Of a stretch of 64,000 nucleotides of DNA, positions 62,474 to 64,000 are shown piece by piece. The notes beneath the pieces are model-generated. The model saw only the letters and a list, made by a program, of their open reading frames with translations, had not been told where the DNA came from and ran no database searches. Made by a program: the position numbers and the translations under genes. The first letter of the stretch is position 1. Every line of letters begins with the position of its first letter. The DNA is taken from assembly GCA_963668605.1 (NCBI GenBank), contig OY764903.1, positions 5,952,001 through 6,016,000 on the forward strand, in the 5' to 3' direction. The stretch is from G963668605 sp963668605 (GTDB taxonomy: Bacteria; Acidobacteriota; Terriglobia; Bryobacterales; Bryobacteraceae).

Positions 62474-64000
62474 ATGGAATCGAACGAAAACGACAAATCC
62501 TGGAAGGCGCTGGAGAAGCGCGTGCCGATGATGGAACTGCCGGGGCCGGTGCAAGCCTACCGGCAGGGTTATACGCCGGGCTATGCGCCGGAGATGCAGG
62601 AAGAGGACCCGCACGGCGGACTGATCGAATACTGGCACATCCTGCGCCGGCGCAAGGGGACGGTGATCCTGATTGCGTTCGCGGGCGCGCTGCTTGGCGT
62701 GCTGGTGACGCTGCCGCAGACTCCGGTGTACCAGGCGAGGGCCACGCTCGAAGTGCAGGAGCTGAATCAGAATTTTCTGAATTCGCGCGATGTGACTCCG
62801 GTCAGCGATGGCGGCGCCGGCTACAACATGCTGGCCGACATCCAAACGCAGATCAAGATTATCCAAAGCGAGACGTTGATCGGGCGGACCGTGGAGAAGT
62901 TGAAACAGAAAATGCCGGCCGGCTACAAGGCGCCCGAGGGACGCATCGCGGTCTGGCGCAAGGCGTTGAATCTGCCGGAGCCGGCAACAGACGAGAGCGG
63001 CGGCGATATGGCGAAAGCGGCTGCCGCGGCGCTGAAGGTAAGGGCTTCGGGGCAGACGCGCATTATTGAAATCCTGTTCGATTCGACAGATCCGAAACAG
63101 GCGGCCGAGTTCGCCAACCTGCTGGTGAACGAGTATATCGACCAGAACGTCGACGCGCGCTGGAAGATGTCGCAGCGCACCGGCGACTGGCTGAGCAGAC
63201 AGCTCGACGAAATGCGCATCAAGCTCGAAAAAAGCGAAGAGGCGCTGCAAAACTACGCACGGCAAAGCGGATTGATGTTCACGAACGAAAAGACGAACGT
63301 GAGCGAGGACAAGCTGCGGCAACTGCAGGCCGAACTCGGCAAGGCGCAGGGCGAGCGCGTGCAGAAGCAGAGCCGCTGGGAGATTACCAAGACCGCACCG
63401 CCGGAAACTCTGCCGGACGTGTTGAACGACGTGAGCCTGCGCGACTATCAGGTGAAGCTGACGGACCTGAAGCGCCAGGAAGCCGAGCTGTCGCAGACGT
63501 TCAAGCCCGAATACAGCAAGGTGAAGCGGATCAAGGCGCAGATCGCTTCGCTGGAGACGGCGCTGGCGCGCGAGCGGAAGGCGATCACGGAGCGGATTCG
63601 CAACGAAAACGACGAAGCGCTGCGGCGCGAGAAGCTGCTGGCCATCGATTACGCGATGCAGGCCAAATTGGTGACGCAAGACGCCGAAAAGACGGTCCAA
63701 TACAATATTTTGAAGCGCGAACTCGACACGAACCGGCAGATCTACGATTCGATGCTGCAACGCGTGAAAGAAAGCAGCATTGCGAGTGCGATGCGGGCCA
63801 GCAATATCCGCGTGGTGGATGCGGCACAGGTTCCGAGAAAGCCGTATAAGCCGAGCACCTCGATGAACGGCGGTTTGGGACTGCTGGGCGGCCTGTTTCT
63901 GGGTGTGGCCTTCGTCGTGATGCGCGAGCGCGCCGACCGCACGATCCAGGATCCGGGCGATTTGAGCTATTACCTGCAAGTCTCGGAACTGGGCGTGATT
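62474..64000 (+). CDS. Wzc/Wzz-like chain-length and tyrosine-kinase protein (3' partial)
   Basis: 509 codons are visible and the frame is still open at the window end. It starts MESNENDKSWKALEKRVPMM with a 50-residue cytoplasmic N-terminus, then a Wzz domain: TM1 (KGTVILIAFAGALLGVLVTL, around residue 65), a large periplasmic coiled coil (from about 190 to 430), and TM2 (GLGLLGGLFLGVAFVVMR) preceded by the proline-rich VVDAAQVPRKPYKPSTSMNG motif. In Wzc-type proteins a tyrosine kinase domain follows TM2; here that part is beyond the window. It controls polysaccharide length and export with the Wza-like protein 9 bp upstream. Confidence 0.9.
   Translation, partial: MESNENDKSWKALEKRVPMMELPGPVQAYRQGYTPGYAPEMQEEDPHGGLIEYWHILRRRKGTVILIAFAGALLGVLVTLPQTPVYQARATLEVQELNQNFLNSRDVTPVSDGGAGYNMLADIQTQIKIIQSETLIGRTVEKLKQKMPAGYKAPEGRIAVWRKALNLPEPATDESGGDMAKAAAAALKVRASGQTRIIEILFDSTDPKQAAEFANLLVNEYIDQNVDARWKMSQRTGDWLSRQLDEMRIKLEKSEEALQNYARQSGLMFTNEKTNVSEDKLRQLQAELGKAQGERVQKQSRWEITKTAPPETLPDVLNDVSLRDYQVKLTDLKRQEAELSQTFKPEYSKVKRIKAQIASLETALARERKAITERIRNENDEALRREKLLAIDYAMQAKLVTQDAEKTVQYNILKRELDTNRQIYDSMLQRVKESSIASAMRASNIRVVDAAQVPRKPYKPSTSMNGGLGLLGGLFLGVAFVVMRERADRTIQDPGDLSYYLQVSELGVI

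Noticed and set aside
60710..63979. Very long minus-strand open frame (over 1000 codons) through the exopolysaccharide genes
   Set aside because: It is the antisense of four well-supported plus-strand genes, rich in Arg/His/Leu with no domain or ribosome-binding site; such frames are common in GC-rich DNA.

Overview
The window reads as a chromosomal segment of a Gram-negative, GC-rich Acidobacteriota, most like the Solibacter/Bryobacter group. The evidence is two very long Oar-type TonB-dependent receptors with N-terminal carboxypeptidase-regulatory-like domains, LiaF/DUF4097 surface proteins behind an ECF sigma/anti-sigma pair, a pyruvate:ferredoxin oxidoreductase paired with a dihydroorotate-dehydrogenase-like protein, and complete outer-membrane machinery (Omp85, TamB, Lpt). 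Taxonomy is inference from gene content, not from a marker gene. About 50 protein genes are packed densely, many with 4-nt ATGA overlaps. No rRNA, tRNA or CRISPR was found.

Layout. 1-2.7 kb: end of a nuo operon (nuoM partial, nuoN). 2.9-10.5 kb (minus): outer-membrane biogenesis operon Omp85/BamA, SurA-like chaperone, TamB. 10.5-18.3 kb: ThiF/MoeB-like E1 enzyme, an AAA+ ATPase divergent from a secretin, then a plus-strand run of SIS sugar isomerase, SDR, shikimate kinase and glycerate 2-kinase. 18.3-21.9 kb (minus): tightly overlapping five-gene ECF sigma/anti-sigma/membrane-protein operon. 22.2-25.5 kb: flippase-like membrane protein, nrdR, rpoD. 25.5-28.5 kb: first Oar-type receptor. 28.7-33.3 kb: nifJ plus DHOD-like partner. 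33.4-35.5 kb (minus): Wzt-type ABC ATPase and methyltransferase. 35.7-39.8 kb: secreted repeat protein and second Oar-type receptor. 39.8-42.2 kb: a more AT-rich accessory cassette of a ParA-like ATPase and a HEPN-domain protein, bracketed by two partial copies of a short repeat element. 42.3-49.4 kb: ahcY, an ArsR-methyltransferase fusion, a CaCA exchanger, nadB, aroB and a UbiE/MenG methyltransferase. 49.4-51.4 kb: a palindromic repeat followed directly by a group II intron with features of class C. 51.5-58.3 kb: BamE-like protein, CPBP protease and GHMP kinase operon, an exported RraA-like protein, lptB and a fused LptC-LptA protein. 58.4-60.5 kb: groES-groEL behind a CIRCE operator. 60.5-64 kb: start of an exopolysaccharide locus (NusG-like antiterminator, RHH protein, Wza-like export protein, Wzc/Wzz-like protein running off the window).

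The least ordinary parts are: (i) the ParA-HEPN two-gene cassette, a candidate defence or toxin-type module that appears to interrupt a repeat element; (ii) a family of palindromic repeats with three copies here, one carrying a nested 158-bp MITE-like element with a CTAG target duplication and one followed immediately by the group II intron; (iii) a JUMPstart/ops-like leader before the NusG-like gene; (iv) an ArsR-methyltransferase fusion divergent from ahcY; (v) a sigma/anti-sigma operon of LiaF/DUF4097/B-box proteins of unknown role.
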